A stretch of 64,000 nucleotides of DNA from Rhodobacteraceae bacterium Alg238-R152 (GCA_900537125.1 UNRJ01000004.1:310001-374000), one strand, 5' to 3'. Numbered from the stretch's first letter, positions 53,384 through 62,765 are shown. Translations and numbers: made by a program. The notes: generated by a model from the sequence alone, not told the origin.

Positions 53384-55312
53384 TCAGTTACTATTGGATT
53401 GTGAAAGGGCATTAAGCAGCGGATCGTTGGCGGCTTGCTGAACACCTCCGGTCAACAAAGCCTGTGCCCAGTCCTGCTGCGCGGTTTTGCGATCCTCTAG
53501 CACACCGTGAACACGGCACAGAAACAGTGCAGAATCGTCAAACGCATTGGCTTGGGCAAACCAGTCTTGTGGAGACGCTACGGCAATGTCCGCACGCGCA
53601 AGCCGGAAATCCTTAGGCTCTTGCACCTCCGGCACATTAAGTGAGGCCTCATCATCGGTGATGTCGTCCACCAGTGTTGGGCGCGCGCCGCCATTGTCGA
53701 TGGCAAAGGTGTTCAGCCACTGTTCTCGGGAGGCCGGTTCAAACCGACCAGTGTCCTCAACAGGGAAGCGGATCGCCTGACCGGGATAGACGTCTTTTTG
53801 CACTTTACTATCTTTCACGACCACCGCGCCATTCACCAACACATAGGGAATGCCCGTGGATGGCAAGCCGTTGCTACCGTTGGAATAGGTCGCATGCTCA
53901 GTCACGGTTTCGGGGTCAAAAATTGCAATATCAGCCACCATACCTTCCTGCATACGGCCACGTACTTTCATGGCCTGAAGGCCTGTGTCACCTAGGTTTT
54001 TGGCGTGGTAGTAGCTGAGTTGCGCCAGAGTGAAGATCAACGGGATGTCATTTTCGCGGCCCAAACGCAGCACCGTCGCATGTGTGCCCGCGGAGCGCGG
54101 GTGACCGGCGTAGTCTTCATATGGCGAATCCCAGGTCAGAGCTTCGCCTTTGGCATTCAGGCTTGGCATGCCATCTCCGGAAATCGCAAAGCCTGGAATT
54201 TTGATCCAATCCAACAGCCACTGTTCGCGTGGTGGGCTAAAGGCAATCAGAGTGCGCCCAGGCTCATTAACCGCAAACTCTTCAAATTCATCTTGGGTTA
54301 CATAGCGGTCCAGCTGAGGGTCAAAAATGGTCTCCTCATATTTGTAGCCCATATTGTTGACCCAGTTGTCGGGGGCCACAATAGAGGCGCCGTAGTTCCC
54401 AGACCCGGCCGTCCACGGATAATAGCTGGCCCAGACATTGTAGCCCTTTTCCCGAGCGAGCTGCATCTTTTCCTGATTTTCCCACCAGCCGTAGTCATTA
54501 TCGTGGTGAATGTGCAGTGGGGCATCCAATACCATGGCATTGACCAAAAGCTCATTTACGCCTGTTTGTGTCTCTGTGGGGGTAGAGGCGCTGGGATGAA
54601 ACCGGTGGTGCGACGAGGTCAAGCGGCCATATTTGGCTGCGATTTTCTGTGCCTCCAACATTTCGTAGGTTGTGATGCCTTCGCGGGCGTACCCGATGGT
54701 AGATCCAACCCCAAGGGCGCCTTGTTGCAGGCCCTCGTCAAGGATCTGCGTGATCTGGTTCATCTGATCCAAGCTGCTCTTGGTCACAGACCATCCGTCC
54801 ACGCCATCTTCCGCAGCCTCAGCACGATGTACGGACAACGTGAGTGGCATCGAGACGTCCGGCCCCTCCAAAGCCATGCTGTCATGGATACGCATGCGCG
54901 CATATTCCTGTCCGACAACCGTGCCAAAATTTGCCTGAGTTGTGCCGGTGCGTTTGGTGTACCACTCATCGATGTTGAGCGCGCCAAGTTCAAAGTCCAT
55001 CTGGGTAGTGACGCCATCGCGCAAGTTCACCTTGATCCCCCAAGGGTCAATGCCATGTGTTTCCAGATCAATAAATCCAGGGGCTACAACATGTCCTGTT
55101 GCATCGATGGTTTCATCGCCCGTGATATCGTTGGACGTAATGCTGGTGATCCAGCCATTACTGACGCCAACATTTGCAACCTGATCAAACCCGGTTTCTG
55201 GGTCCATGACGCGCCCATTCAATATGACAACATCGTAAGTTTGCGCCAATACGCCACTGGTTAGGGCTGTGGTTGATAAAGCCACGGAAAAAATCAAGGT
55301 GGTCAATTTCAT
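53384..55312 (-). CDS. Exported N-acyl-D-amino-acid deacylase-like amidohydrolase
   Basis: A 642-residue exported amidohydrolase (signal peptide about 1-23). It begins DVVILNGRVMDPETG, then APGFIDLETHGID. Here the usual HxH metal motif is ETH, so the first His is Glu. Further D-aminoacylase-type motifs are GVGSTIGYAREG, LTSSHHRFHP, LHIHHDND, ISGDGMPS near residue 370 and the C-terminal VRGRMQEGMVADIAIFDP. It is probably periplasmic and acts on N-acyl-D-amino acids or related amides. The extra C-terminal ~100 residues are not typical. An AraC regulator diverges from its start and a porin follows. Confidence 0.82.
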   Translation of the reverse strand: MKLTTLIFSVALSTTALTSGVLAQTYDVVILNGRVMDPETGFDQVANVGVSNGWITSITSNDITGDETIDATGHVVAPGFIDLETHGIDPWGIKVNLRDGVTTQMDFELGALNIDEWYTKRTGTTQANFGTVVGQEYARMRIHDSMALEGPDVSMPLTLSVHRAEAAEDGVDGWSVTKSSLDQMNQITQILDEGLQQGALGVGSTIGYAREGITTYEMLEAQKIAAKYGRLTSSHHRFHPSASTPTETQTGVNELLVNAMVLDAPLHIHHDNDYGWWENQEKMQLAREKGYNVWASYYPWTAGSGNYGASIVAPDNWVNNMGYKYEETIFDPQLDRYVTQDEFEEFAVNEPGRTLIAFSPPREQWLLDWIKIPGFAISGDGMPSLNAKGEALTWDSPYEDYAGHPRSAGTHATVLRLGRENDIPLIFTLAQLSYYHAKNLGDTGLQAMKVRGRMQEGMVADIAIFDPETVTEHATYSNGSNGLPSTGIPYVLVNGAVVVKDSKVQKDVYPGQAIRFPVEDTGRFEPASREQWLNTFAIDNGGARPTLVDDITDDEASLNVPEVQEPKDFRLARADIAVASPQDWFAQANAFDDSALFLCRVHGVLEDRKTAQQDWAQALLTGGVQQAANDPLLNALSQSNSN

Positions 55313-55455
55313 GATAAGCTCCTGATCAAATTGCGTTTTACTCTACCCCAAAGGGTTGTGCTGCCCACTGCAAAAAACAGTCATTTCATTTGATGCCTTC
55401 CCTTTACTCCTTTCTAATGACAACTTTCATGCGGATCACGAAGGTGGATTGAGAC

Positions 55456-56448
55456 ATGCAGAGTGAACTTCCTCCCATGATGAGTATCGCGTTTTTACAT
55501 CCTGTGGTGGATGATTTGCTGAGGCGAGGCACAGGCCAAGATGCTTTGGCGCGGCAGTTGGGGGTCAAAGAGACCGAGCTTTTTGATGCCTCAGTTTTAG
55601 TCCCCGCCAACAGTGTTTATGCCTTTCTGGCTTGGGCCACGACAACAGCTGGCGAGAGATTGCTCTGTGCAAGGATGGGTGAACGTATGGCAACTGGAGG
55701 ATGGGCCCCGATACTTCCGCTTCTCTCTTCCTGTGCTTCCGTTGGTGAGTTTTTTCAGAAATTCAGTTTGATGGCATCCGAGCAGGGCCGCGCAGTGTCT
55801 TACCGATTGGAAGTTGAAGGGCATACGGCGATTTGGCGTTTAATAAGAGCGTCTGGGGCCTCCAAAGACGCGGCTTATGCAGATGCAGTCGCGGTGGGGT
55901 TTTTCATCGGAATTCTCAAACGCGCGGCAGGGGTGTTTTGGGCACCTGACGACGTAACCCTCGTTTTGCCGGATGAAACTCTCGTACCGAGCGATCTTAT
56001 CGCTGCAACATCAGTCTTAGCTGGTGAGCAAGGTATGGTGATCCGGTTTCCGTCCACCCACATTAGCCTCCCCATGCCCAAAGTGGCTTCACAACCCGAC
56101 CTCCCGAACTTGCGGGTTTCTCCGGCGCAGGACACTTCACTTGCCAATCAGGTAACCAAGTTAATTGAAAGTCGGATTTCCGATCCAGATTTGAAGATCG
56201 ATGATATTGCCGGGAGGCTGGGATTTCCGACGTGGAAGCTGCAAACTTTGCTCAAACAGACAGGGCTCAGTTTTGTGGCTATGCGCAACGAAGTGCGCCG
56301 GAATATCGCCCTCCTCAAAGTCTCCAGTACAGATGAACCAATAGCCAAGATAGCAGAGAAGTTGGGGTACAAGGACAGCTCAACCTTTTCCCGAGCCTAT
56401 AAAACGTGGACAGGTGAAACGCCTCGAGACCGGCGTCGGCGAAACTGA
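55456..56448 (+). CDS. AraC-family transcriptional regulator
   Basis: A 330-residue regulator. The last ~100 residues are an AraC DNA-binding domain with two helix-turn-helices: LKIDDIAGRLGFPTWKLQTLLKQ, then PIAKIAEKLGYKDSSTFSRAYK and TGETPRDRR. The N-terminal ~200 residues resemble the AraC-type arabinose-binding-like domain of the OruR/ArgR-like group. It is divergent from the deacylase-porin operon by about 140 bases and is the likely regulator of it. Confidence 0.87.
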   Translation: MQSELPPMMSIAFLHPVVDDLLRRGTGQDALARQLGVKETELFDASVLVPANSVYAFLAWATTTAGERLLCARMGERMATGGWAPILPLLSSCASVGEFFQKFSLMASEQGRAVSYRLEVEGHTAIWRLIRASGASKDAAYADAVAVGFFIGILKRAAGVFWAPDDVTLVLPDETLVPSDLIAATSVLAGEQGMVIRFPSTHISLPMPKVASQPDLPNLRVSPAQDTSLANQVTKLIESRISDPDLKIDDIAGRLGFPTWKLQTLLKQTGLSFVAMRNEVRRNIALLKVSSTDEPIAKIAEKLGYKDSSTFSRAYKTWTGETPRDRRRRN

Positions 56449-56495
56449 AACGTCAGCCATTAGAAAGCCCGTAATGAACCGCATACAAGGATGGC

Positions 56496-56516
56496 ATCCC
56501 CACAGCAGGGGCTTTT
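56496..56516 (+). terminator. Weak possible terminator after the AraC-type gene
   Basis: CCCC (56498-56501), a six-base loop and GGGG (56508-56511) followed by CTTTT, about 50 bases beyond the stop. The stem is short, so the call is weak. Confidence 0.3.
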
Positions 56517-57001
56517 GATCGAGTTTGTCCGCATTCGGGGCTTAAAGTGCCGCGTTGAAGGGTAGCCAATGCTGCCCTGTTTCCGTTTTGCGGGCTTTAG
56601 TACTCCGTAGGTCAAATCCTTCGAGGCAATGATGGGAAAACAGACAATCGGCTAAGTTAACGCCTTTGGACCAAGATGTGGCAGTTTCAAAAACCGGTTT
56701 TGGTCTGCGCCTCGGGCAAGGTTTTTACGCGCATTGCAAGAGACAACCCAAAACTAAGAAGTTCGAGTGCGTTGGAGCGCGTGGAAGCGGTCGATAATAG
56801 CGGCAGCCCGCCTTGAATCTCTGCGCTTGTTCTGGAGATGGGAATTTAGCAATTTCTTTTGGCCAAGCCGCACAATTAGTCGGATTTTTTTATTCTTATT
56901 CATGTTACATAAATAGGTACCCAAACAACCGAATTAAATGGTGAGTCACTTGCTAACAGATCTGGAGCAAGACTTTATTGTTGCAAAGAAATGAGAATTG
57001 A
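56517..57001. other. Intergenic region with no supported gene
   Basis: About 485 bases between the AraC-type gene and the small HTH gene. The right end (56860-57000) is AT-rich and should hold the promoter of the HTH gene. No RNA gene, repeat or element remnant recognised. Confidence 0.4.
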
Positions 57002-57316
57002 ATGTCCAAAACTCTCCTTACCGAAACAGTGTGGGTGTCCAGGCGACTACGTGCGGCGCGGGCGCTTTCCGGCGACAGCTTGGAAGCCTTTGCCTTTGGA
57101 GCGGGAGTTGACGCCAAAGTGATCAGCGACGCCGAAAATGGGATAAATCTTCCCGAACCAACCGAGTGGTACAACATACTCCACTATCTGGCAGACATTG
57201 GTGTGCGACCAACCGACTATGGTGTCGAATTTGACCCCAACGCTATTGAACCACCGGAACGCGCAAAAACACTTTGGGCTGCGAAGCCTATTCGTGACCC
57301 ACGCTTTCCAGATTAA
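57002..57316 (+). CDS. Small XRE-like helix-turn-helix protein
   Basis: A 104-residue protein. Residues about 14-60 read as an XRE-type helix-turn-helix: VSRRLRAARALSGDSLEAFAF, then GVDAKVISDAENGINLPE, although the recognition helix is unusual. The C-terminal ~45 residues are of unknown type. It ends three bases from the end of galE on the opposite strand, so the two are convergent. It could regulate the neighbouring polysaccharide operon, but this is only positional. Confidence 0.65.
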   Translation: MSKTLLTETVWVSRRLRAARALSGDSLEAFAFGAGVDAKVISDAENGINLPEPTEWYNILHYLADIGVRPTDYGVEFDPNAIEPPERAKTLWAAKPIRDPRFPD

Positions 57317-57319
57317 TTC

Positions 57320-58330
57320 CTAAGTATCATAGCCATTCGGATTATTTACCCGCCAATTCCATTGGTCTCGGCACATCTCCTGGATGCCCAAACTGGCTTC
57401 CCAATTGAGAAGGCTCTTTGCGAAAGAAGGATCGGCATAACACGTTGCAGCATCCCCCTCCCTACGGCTATGTCGCTCAGTCGGAATTTCCCTCCCAGAC
57501 GCGTGCTTTAATCCATCGACCATTTCCAGCACGCTGTGGCTTTCTCCGGTTCCAAGGTTTACCGAGAAAAGCGTGGGGGCACCGAGGGCGGCCAGAGCAG
57601 CAAGATGTCCCCGGGCAAGGTCAACGACGTGGATATAGTCTCGCTCTCCTGTCCCATCCAACGTTGGGTAATCGTCGCCCCAAATGCGTAAGTACGGCCG
57701 CAAGCCGACGGCGACTTGAGCAATATACGGCATCAGATTTGTCGGTTCGTTCCTTGGATCTTCGCCAATTAAACCACTTGGGTGAGCACCTACCGGATTA
57801 AAATACCTGAGGATACCAATAGACCAACTGGGGTCCGCATGAAACAGGTCACGAAGGATATTCTCGACCATGAGCTTTGTGCGACCATAAGGATTTTTGA
57901 CGGTCAGTGGGTGATCTTCGGTAATGGGAAGCCACTGTGGGTCTCCGTAGACGGTCGCTGAAGAACTGAAAATGATCGACTTGACCCCACATTCTGCCAT
58001 CGCATCGAGCAAAGTGATCGACCCAAACACGTTGTTTTTGTAAAACGGCAAAGGATCAGAAACTGAGTCTCCGACAGCCTTGAGCCCCGCAAAATGGATA
58101 ACCTTAGTGCACTGGTAAGTCCTCAAGGCATGAACCAACGCAACCTTGTCCTGAATGTCGCCCTCAACAACCCTCAGAGAGCGTCCTGCGATCTTTTCAA
58201 CTCGCCGCAATGCCTCTTCATGACCATTTAGGAAGTTGTCAAAAACAACAACGTCATAACCTGCTGTCAAAAGCTCAAGGCAGGTGTGCGAGCCAATGTA
58301 TCCTGCTCCCCCGGTAACTAAAATCGTCAT
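57320..58330 (-). CDS. galE: UDP-glucose 4-epimerase GalE
   Basis: A 336-residue NAD-dependent epimerase. The cofactor motif is VTGGAGYIGSH (residues 5-15). The catalytic residues are Ser122/Ser123 (FSSSATVYG), Tyr148 and Lys152 (YGRTK). NPVGAHPSG and the C-terminal GEGESH-like GTGESHSV are normal. It supplies UDP-galactose (or UDP-GalNAc/GlcNAc) for polysaccharide synthesis. Its ATG overlaps the stop of the membrane fusion gene (ATGA), so it belongs to the four-gene operon ending here. Confidence 0.94.
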   Translation of the reverse strand: MTILVTGGAGYIGSHTCLELLTAGYDVVVFDNFLNGHEEALRRVEKIAGRSLRVVEGDIQDKVALVHALRTYQCTKVIHFAGLKAVGDSVSDPLPFYKNNVFGSITLLDAMAECGVKSIIFSSSATVYGDPQWLPITEDHPLTVKNPYGRTKLMVENILRDLFHADPSWSIGILRYFNPVGAHPSGLIGEDPRNEPTNLMPYIAQVAVGLRPYLRIWGDDYPTLDGTGERDYIHVVDLARGHLAALAALGAPTLFSVNLGTGESHSVLEMVDGLKHASGREIPTERHSRREGDAATCYADPSFAKSLLNWEASLGIQEMCRDQWNWRVNNPNGYDT

Positions 58331-59358
58331 TTGAACCTCACTGTCACTGGCAGCCCCTCGACCCAGGTTTCTGGCAACTCATTGAGTGTAATGACGACTT
58401 TTATTGCTCGCCGAGATCCCTCAAAAGGCCCCGCCAGTGCAGCTGGAATGGTATCGGCAATTTGAGGTGGCTTCGCGACAGTGCCGCCAATACGCGTGCG
58501 GTTTGGCAGAATGACCACCACTTCCCGGCCCTCGGTGGCTTTGGACAACCTTTCGGGTCTCAAAAACACATTTACAACAGGATTTGTGTAGTTGGATAAT
58601 TCCACCAAAGGATCACCTTCGGTTACATATTCGCCCTGCTTAGCATAAAGTCGGTTTACCACTCCCGGTCTGTCGGACCGAATATCCAATTGAGATTGTT
58701 TAACTTCAGCAACCAGTATTTCTAACTCGAAGTTCCGAATTTCATCTGAGATATCATGTGTGAACTTGAGGCTTTCCAGACGCTCGAGATCAATCATTTG
58801 CTGTCGTTCGTCTTGAGACAACGCGCGACGCATTTCGTTTAGCTGCATTTGATCAGAAAGGGTAAACAAACCCTTATCCGCCAGTTGATCGTATCTTTGA
58901 GCTATCTCATCCTGCTTGGACCGGGAGCCGTCAAGTTTCTGCTGGTAGACGTCCAAGGTCGAGCGTAGTTCATCCATTAACTTGTTCCGGTAGGCAGTGA
59001 GCAAGGACACTTGCTCTTTCCAGTATAGAATTTTTTGATCTGTTTCCGGAGAGGACAAATCAAAAAGCTGCTGGCCTACTTTAACCTTGTGACCCGGTGC
59101 AACCTTCACCTCCGATACGAATCCAGATTTGGACGCCCTGACTTGAATTGGCTCGGTTGTTAGGATGCCGTCTGCCCGAGTTAATAATTGTGCCTGAAGA
59201 AGAAACCAGCCCCAGACAAGAAGCGGGCTCACGACCACGAGCAACATGAAGCGCCAGCGCCATTGGAATTTCACCCGTTTCGCGGCGGCATAATTGACGC
59301 GAAAACCGTCATGCTCGGTAGGATCTGTCTGCTTGGTTCCCTTGAAACGTACTTCCAT
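58327..59358 (-). CDS. HlyD/Alg44-like membrane fusion protein
   Basis: A 343-residue protein with one membrane helix near residues 36-58. After it comes a biotinyl-lipoyl-like half (TTEPIQVRASKSGFVSEVKV, then GHKVKVGQQLFDL), a coiled-coil section about residues 110-210 rich in Lys, Gln, Glu and Leu, and a second half (RSDRPGVVNRLYAKQGEYV) with a C-terminal beta-barrel. This is the HlyD_D23/Alg44 periplasmic arrangement used in polysaccharide or protein export. I see no PilZ domain at its N-terminus, unlike Alg44. Start at 59358 gives a TGATG overlap with the GT2 gene and has an AAGG site. Confidence 0.85.
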   Translation of the reverse strand: MEVRFKGTKQTDPTEHDGFRVNYAAAKRVKFQWRWRFMLLVVVSPLLVWGWFLLQAQLLTRADGILTTEPIQVRASKSGFVSEVKVAPGHKVKVGQQLFDLSSPETDQKILYWKEQVSLLTAYRNKLMDELRSTLDVYQQKLDGSRSKQDEIAQRYDQLADKGLFTLSDQMQLNEMRRALSQDERQQMIDLERLESLKFTHDISDEIRNFELEILVAEVKQSQLDIRSDRPGVVNRLYAKQGEYVTEGDPLVELSNYTNPVVNVFLRPERLSKATEGREVVVILPNRTRIGGTVAKPPQIADTIPAALAGPFEGSRRAIKVVITLNELPETWVEGLPVTVRFK

Positions 59359-60680
59359 CAGAACCTTCGCCCCCTTTTCAAGACCCACCACGGGGACATA
59401 TTGGACTCTTCATGTCCCCGACGGAACAGCTCGTTCAAAATCGCAAATGCCGCAAAAAACCTCAGAAAAAGCGTGTAAACTGGATAGACAGGCAGCCACA
59501 GCCAATAAACCGCATCTTGACGCATTCTCTCCGAGACACCGAACCAAAAAGCGCCAAACAGAAGCAAACCAAGAGCCAAATAGAAGAAATACTGAAGCCC
59601 TATAACCGCGAGCCAAACTTCGATCGGGAAAGTGATAACTAGCCAGAGATTGAAGAGGGCAATGAAGACCGGGAAAAGCACGTTTTGGAGGACACCGTAA
59701 ACAAATGTAAACACAAGGGTTTTGCCGCCGATCAGCTTGGTCGAAAATGCATTCCTGTGTTTTCGCAGATAAAGAAATACAAGATCGCCGTCCCAACGCA
59801 GTCGCTGGTTCATCAGCTGCTTAACGGTTTCAGGAGCATCCGTATGGCCGATTGCCCGCCCCGCAAATGGTATACGCATTTGGGGATTGCGCCCAAAATA
59901 CTGCTTAATACGAACGGTAAGGTCCAAATCCTCTGCGGTATGTGTATCCCACCCACCGATCTGACACAAAAAGTCACGCCGAAACGCACCAAATGCACCT
60001 GAAATGTTGTTAAGCAGGTTCCATTCGCCCAGTCCGGTTTTTCCGCCTTGAATAGAGATCATGTACTCAAGGGCCTGCATACGAGAGACGACGCTCACCT
60101 TGTCATTGCGTACACGCAACGCGCCACCAACAGCAGGGACATTTGGATCATCAAACTCTCGGATAATCTCGACCATCATGTCATTGTCAAAAGACGTATC
60201 ACCATCGGCATTCATGACGATTGATCCAGACGCGGCATATAGGCCAGCGTTTAATGTCGACACACGGCCGCCACGCTGCCATTTCGGCAAAACAATCAGC
60301 TTTCGGTTGGAGTAACGCGCAACCAGGTCTTCACACGCCAAAGCAGCCTTAAATGTATCATCGTTCTGGACCGCACCGTCGATCACGGCAATGATTTCAA
60401 TGTGTCCCCGGTAGGTTTGCTCACATAAGGTGAGTATGGTTTTGATAATCGCGTCGCCTTCGCCATAACAGGTGATGATGCACGAGACATCAGGTGATGA
60501 TCGCACAGGGGAACGACGGTCGTATTTTCGACGCCACCGCAGCATGCCGATAAATACGACCAGTGTCAGAGGTGCCTCGACAATCAATATCGCCGGAACC
60601 AGAACGTACAAAATTGAAGGATCAAAAAGGACGGACCCAATGATCTCGGTGCTCGTTTCTATGATCGCGGTGAAATTCAT
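59358..60680 (-). CDS. Membrane GT2 glycosyltransferase (processive, cellulose/hyaluronan-type)
   Basis: A 440-residue inner-membrane glycosyltransferase. Two N-terminal hydrophobic helices precede the GT2 domain, which has CIITCYGEGD, NADGDTSFD (first DxD), GGAFG-like ISGAFGAFRRD, TAEDLDLTVR (catalytic Asp) and QRLRWDGD (the QxxRW motif of processive synthases). Four or five helices follow. It should polymerise a sugar nucleotide at the cytoplasmic face and extrude the chain. The start overlaps the zinc-ribbon regulator stop and the end overlaps the HlyD-like gene by one base. No PilZ domain is seen. Confidence 0.9.
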   Translation of the reverse strand: MNFTAIIETSTEIIGSVLFDPSILYVLVPAILIVEAPLTLVVFIGMLRWRRKYDRRSPVRSSPDVSCIITCYGEGDAIIKTILTLCEQTYRGHIEIIAVIDGAVQNDDTFKAALACEDLVARYSNRKLIVLPKWQRGGRVSTLNAGLYAASGSIVMNADGDTSFDNDMMVEIIREFDDPNVPAVGGALRVRNDKVSVVSRMQALEYMISIQGGKTGLGEWNLLNNISGAFGAFRRDFLCQIGGWDTHTAEDLDLTVRIKQYFGRNPQMRIPFAGRAIGHTDAPETVKQLMNQRLRWDGDLVFLYLRKHRNAFSTKLIGGKTLVFTFVYGVLQNVLFPVFIALFNLWLVITFPIEVWLAVIGLQYFFYLALGLLLFGAFWFGVSERMRQDAVYWLWLPVYPVYTLFLRFFAAFAILNELFRRGHEESNMSPWWVLKRGRRF

Positions 60681-62011
60681 ACGCACTTGCGTTCTTCGGC
60701 AAACTGCGCCAGCCATTGCATTGCATTAGTGGCGATTTCCGGAAGCGGCAGCAGTACACTGTCAATTTCCAACACGAACTCTCCAGACAGTTTGGAAGCC
60801 GAAATGCCTTCTAGATCTTTGACTAACCCCTGCAGGCGATCCAATCCGTCGCTTGGTAAAAGCAAGAGCATGGTTTCAGGGTCGTAGTGCAAAAGCACGT
60901 CGGTTGGCGACAAAAGTGCCCCAATTTGCGAGCGCAATGCCAGAACAGTACGCTGCCCCTCATCGTGTTCAAATGGCAGTCCGCGACACACAATTTTGAC
61001 TACTGACGCTGAACGGCCGGGACCATGTGCTATCTCATTTAGCCAGTTGAGGGTCCACAAAAACTGCTGCCGACCAACAGCCTCCCCAAACGGCTGAACC
61101 GCCGCATCTGGACTTCGCCCTAGGCGCAATAGGCTCTCTCCAGCCGGCCCGATACAATAAGAACGGTAAGTTCTCGTGAGCAAATCAGATTGAGCGTTTA
61201 TGGAACCACATTCCAGACATGTTGCTTTGACCTTGCCATCGTTAAACCGCTCTCCACAATCGCGACAGCGATACCGTTCAATCGGTCGGTCATAGTCTGT
61301 CCCAATGTGCTTTAGCGCGGTTTGACATTTGGGGCAGACCATCCTCTGACCTCGATTGAAGGAGCCTTCTTCTTCTACGAGACCACAAGTGAAGCAGTGA
61401 ATGGCTTGCTCTGCGGAGATATCGAGAGCCTCGCAAAACGGACAGCGATCTACGTAGTTCAGATGCGCACCGCCGCAATCTCCGCAATTTCGAGTGCGAT
61501 CTATGACACTATCTCGAGCGATCCAGCCTCGATCTTCGGCTTCAGCCAACCATTTGGGAGCGTTTGTCACGCCAAAAGCAGTCAATTGCACGTACTCATA
61601 TAGATGGGAATGCCGCAACTGCAGTGACGCTGCCAATCGACGTGTTTCAATTTTCCACAAGTAGGTGAGAATGGCCGTATCGACTGTGTACTCTAAATCA
61701 CTCGATATCTTGCGAGATCTGTCCTCAACGACCTCCAGAAACGCCTTGAAATCTTGAGGTAGCGGACCGTCGCTCAATGGATGTTCAGCAAGCGCCGGAT
61801 CCAGTGCAAAGATCGGACTTGCAATCCATTCTTCCTTTGCTCTGAGAGCCATTAGTGTCGCGGGATCATCGCCAGCAAGAACCGCCGCGGAAAAGTTGCC
61901 AAGTGAAGAAATACGGGAAATGTCCTCAGGAGCATAGTTCGAAACGGAGATATCTGCTCCAAGTGGCGGACCTGTACTTTCAGAAATGACAAGTACCCGA
62001 AGTGGCATCAT
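60677..62011 (-). CDS. Multi-zinc-ribbon signalling protein (TackOD1-like) with receiver-like and degenerate GGDEF-like parts
   Basis: A 444-residue cytoplasmic protein. Residues about 1-95 look like a degenerate receiver domain (LRVLVISES at the start). Residues about 105-270 hold a helical segment (TAILTYLWKIETRRL) and six CxxC pairs at Cys176/179, 190/193, 206/209, 226/229, 249/252 and 265/268, resembling the TackOD1 output domain. Residues about 310-420 resemble a GGDEF-like fold (VVKIVCRGLPF, then LLHYDPETMLLLLPS) without the GGDEF active-site motif. It begins the operon and is translationally coupled to the GT2 gene, so it probably senses a signal and controls polysaccharide synthesis. 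Confidence 0.75.
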   Translation of the reverse strand: MMPLRVLVISESTGPPLGADISVSNYAPEDISRISSLGNFSAAVLAGDDPATLMALRAKEEWIASPIFALDPALAEHPLSDGPLPQDFKAFLEVVEDRSRKISSDLEYTVDTAILTYLWKIETRRLAASLQLRHSHLYEYVQLTAFGVTNAPKWLAEAEDRGWIARDSVIDRTRNCGDCGGAHLNYVDRCPFCEALDISAEQAIHCFTCGLVEEEGSFNRGQRMVCPKCQTALKHIGTDYDRPIERYRCRDCGERFNDGKVKATCLECGSINAQSDLLTRTYRSYCIGPAGESLLRLGRSPDAAVQPFGEAVGRQQFLWTLNWLNEIAHGPGRSASVVKIVCRGLPFEHDEGQRTVLALRSQIGALLSPTDVLLHYDPETMLLLLPSDGLDRLQGLVKDLEGISASKLSGEFVLEIDSVLLPLPEIATNAMQWLAQFAEERKCV

Positions 62012-62079
62012 AGGAATCTCTCGCAGGGCTCAATTTGGAAATGGCAAAATGTATAAGCCCTCATTGTGCAAGAATTAAT

Positions 62080-62424
62080 CTACGCTGCAAGGTTTCTTTC
62101 GCAGTCATGTTTGTCACGGCCTTTGGCTGCAAATTCAATTCGTTTTACGGAGCTTGCAGGAACAGATGAAGGTATATGTGTTGGCACAAGAATGGCCATG
62201 ATCCCGAACGCACCAGACGTATGCGCAACCGAGCGCCACAGCACATCGGTTTTCTCTGTTAACTCCCCAATCACGCGAACAAGGTTGCCAACATCAAACG
62301 CGACCGAACTCGACCGTTCTATGGGCAAAACAACGGAGTACCCGTTATATGCGCCCCTCGGTATGGAGAGAATCCAAGTGTTGTCGTTTGTTTTGGATGG
62401 AGCAACCGAACTGAAGTCTTGCAT
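62080..62424 (-). CDS. Small hypothetical protein upstream of the polysaccharide operon
   Basis: A 114-residue frame on the same strand as the operon, ending 69 bases before it. It has an even amino-acid make-up and alternating strands (TWILSIPRG, then YSVVLPIE), which suggests a real small beta-rich protein, possibly PilZ-like in size only. A distant GGGAAG precedes the ATG. A 150-codon frame on the opposite strand overlaps it and looks less protein-like. No family recognised. Confidence 0.4.
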   Translation of the reverse strand: MQDFSSVAPSKTNDNTWILSIPRGAYNGYSVVLPIERSSSVAFDVGNLVRVIGELTEKTDVLWRSVAHTSGAFGIMAILVPTHIPSSVPASSVKRIEFAAKGRDKHDCERNLAA

Positions 62425-62519
62425 CTTGGTAGTCTTCCCTTTTCCGGAGTTAGCATGTTGTTTGTTCGAGGAAATCTGGATTGGTCCTTTAGGCCATTTC
62501 CTGAATCACAAATGGTGAT

Positions 62520-62699
62520 CAACACTCAGATAGCCTTTCTCTTTCAGGACAAGTTTTGAAGAGATCGAGACAAAGCTTGGACCTGTCGCGGTTTGATGCC
62601 GCTCCCATTCCTCCGGCTTGGCTTCGAGATCGACGTCGCCCTTGTAGCTCAAGAGTTGATAGAATTCCTGCTGGTCAGATCAGTGGGACCGCTCGACCT
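62520..62699 (-). mobile_element. IS481-type transposase C-terminal fragment
   Basis: On the minus strand the frame reads VERSH, a stop, DQQEFYQLLSYKGDVDLE and AKPEEWERHQ, which matches the C-terminal part of IS481-family/rve transposases (KVERSHxxDQxEFYQLL). Later residues lose likeness. Its upstream end is cut by the IS3-family element at 62700. Non-functional. Confidence 0.65.
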
Positions 62700-62765
62700 A
62701 GAGGTGGTCGCGAGATTTCAGACCAGCCGTTAAGGTGGATCGCCTGACAAAAGAAGTGATCCAGA

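Noticed and set aside
54005..55264. 419-codon plus-strand frame antisense to the deacylase-like gene
   Set aside because: No family likeness; the opposite strand has a full amidohydrolase with signal peptide.
62066..62518. 150-codon plus-strand frame upstream of the polysaccharide operon
   Set aside because: It overlaps a more protein-like frame on the minus strand and has no ribosome site or motif.
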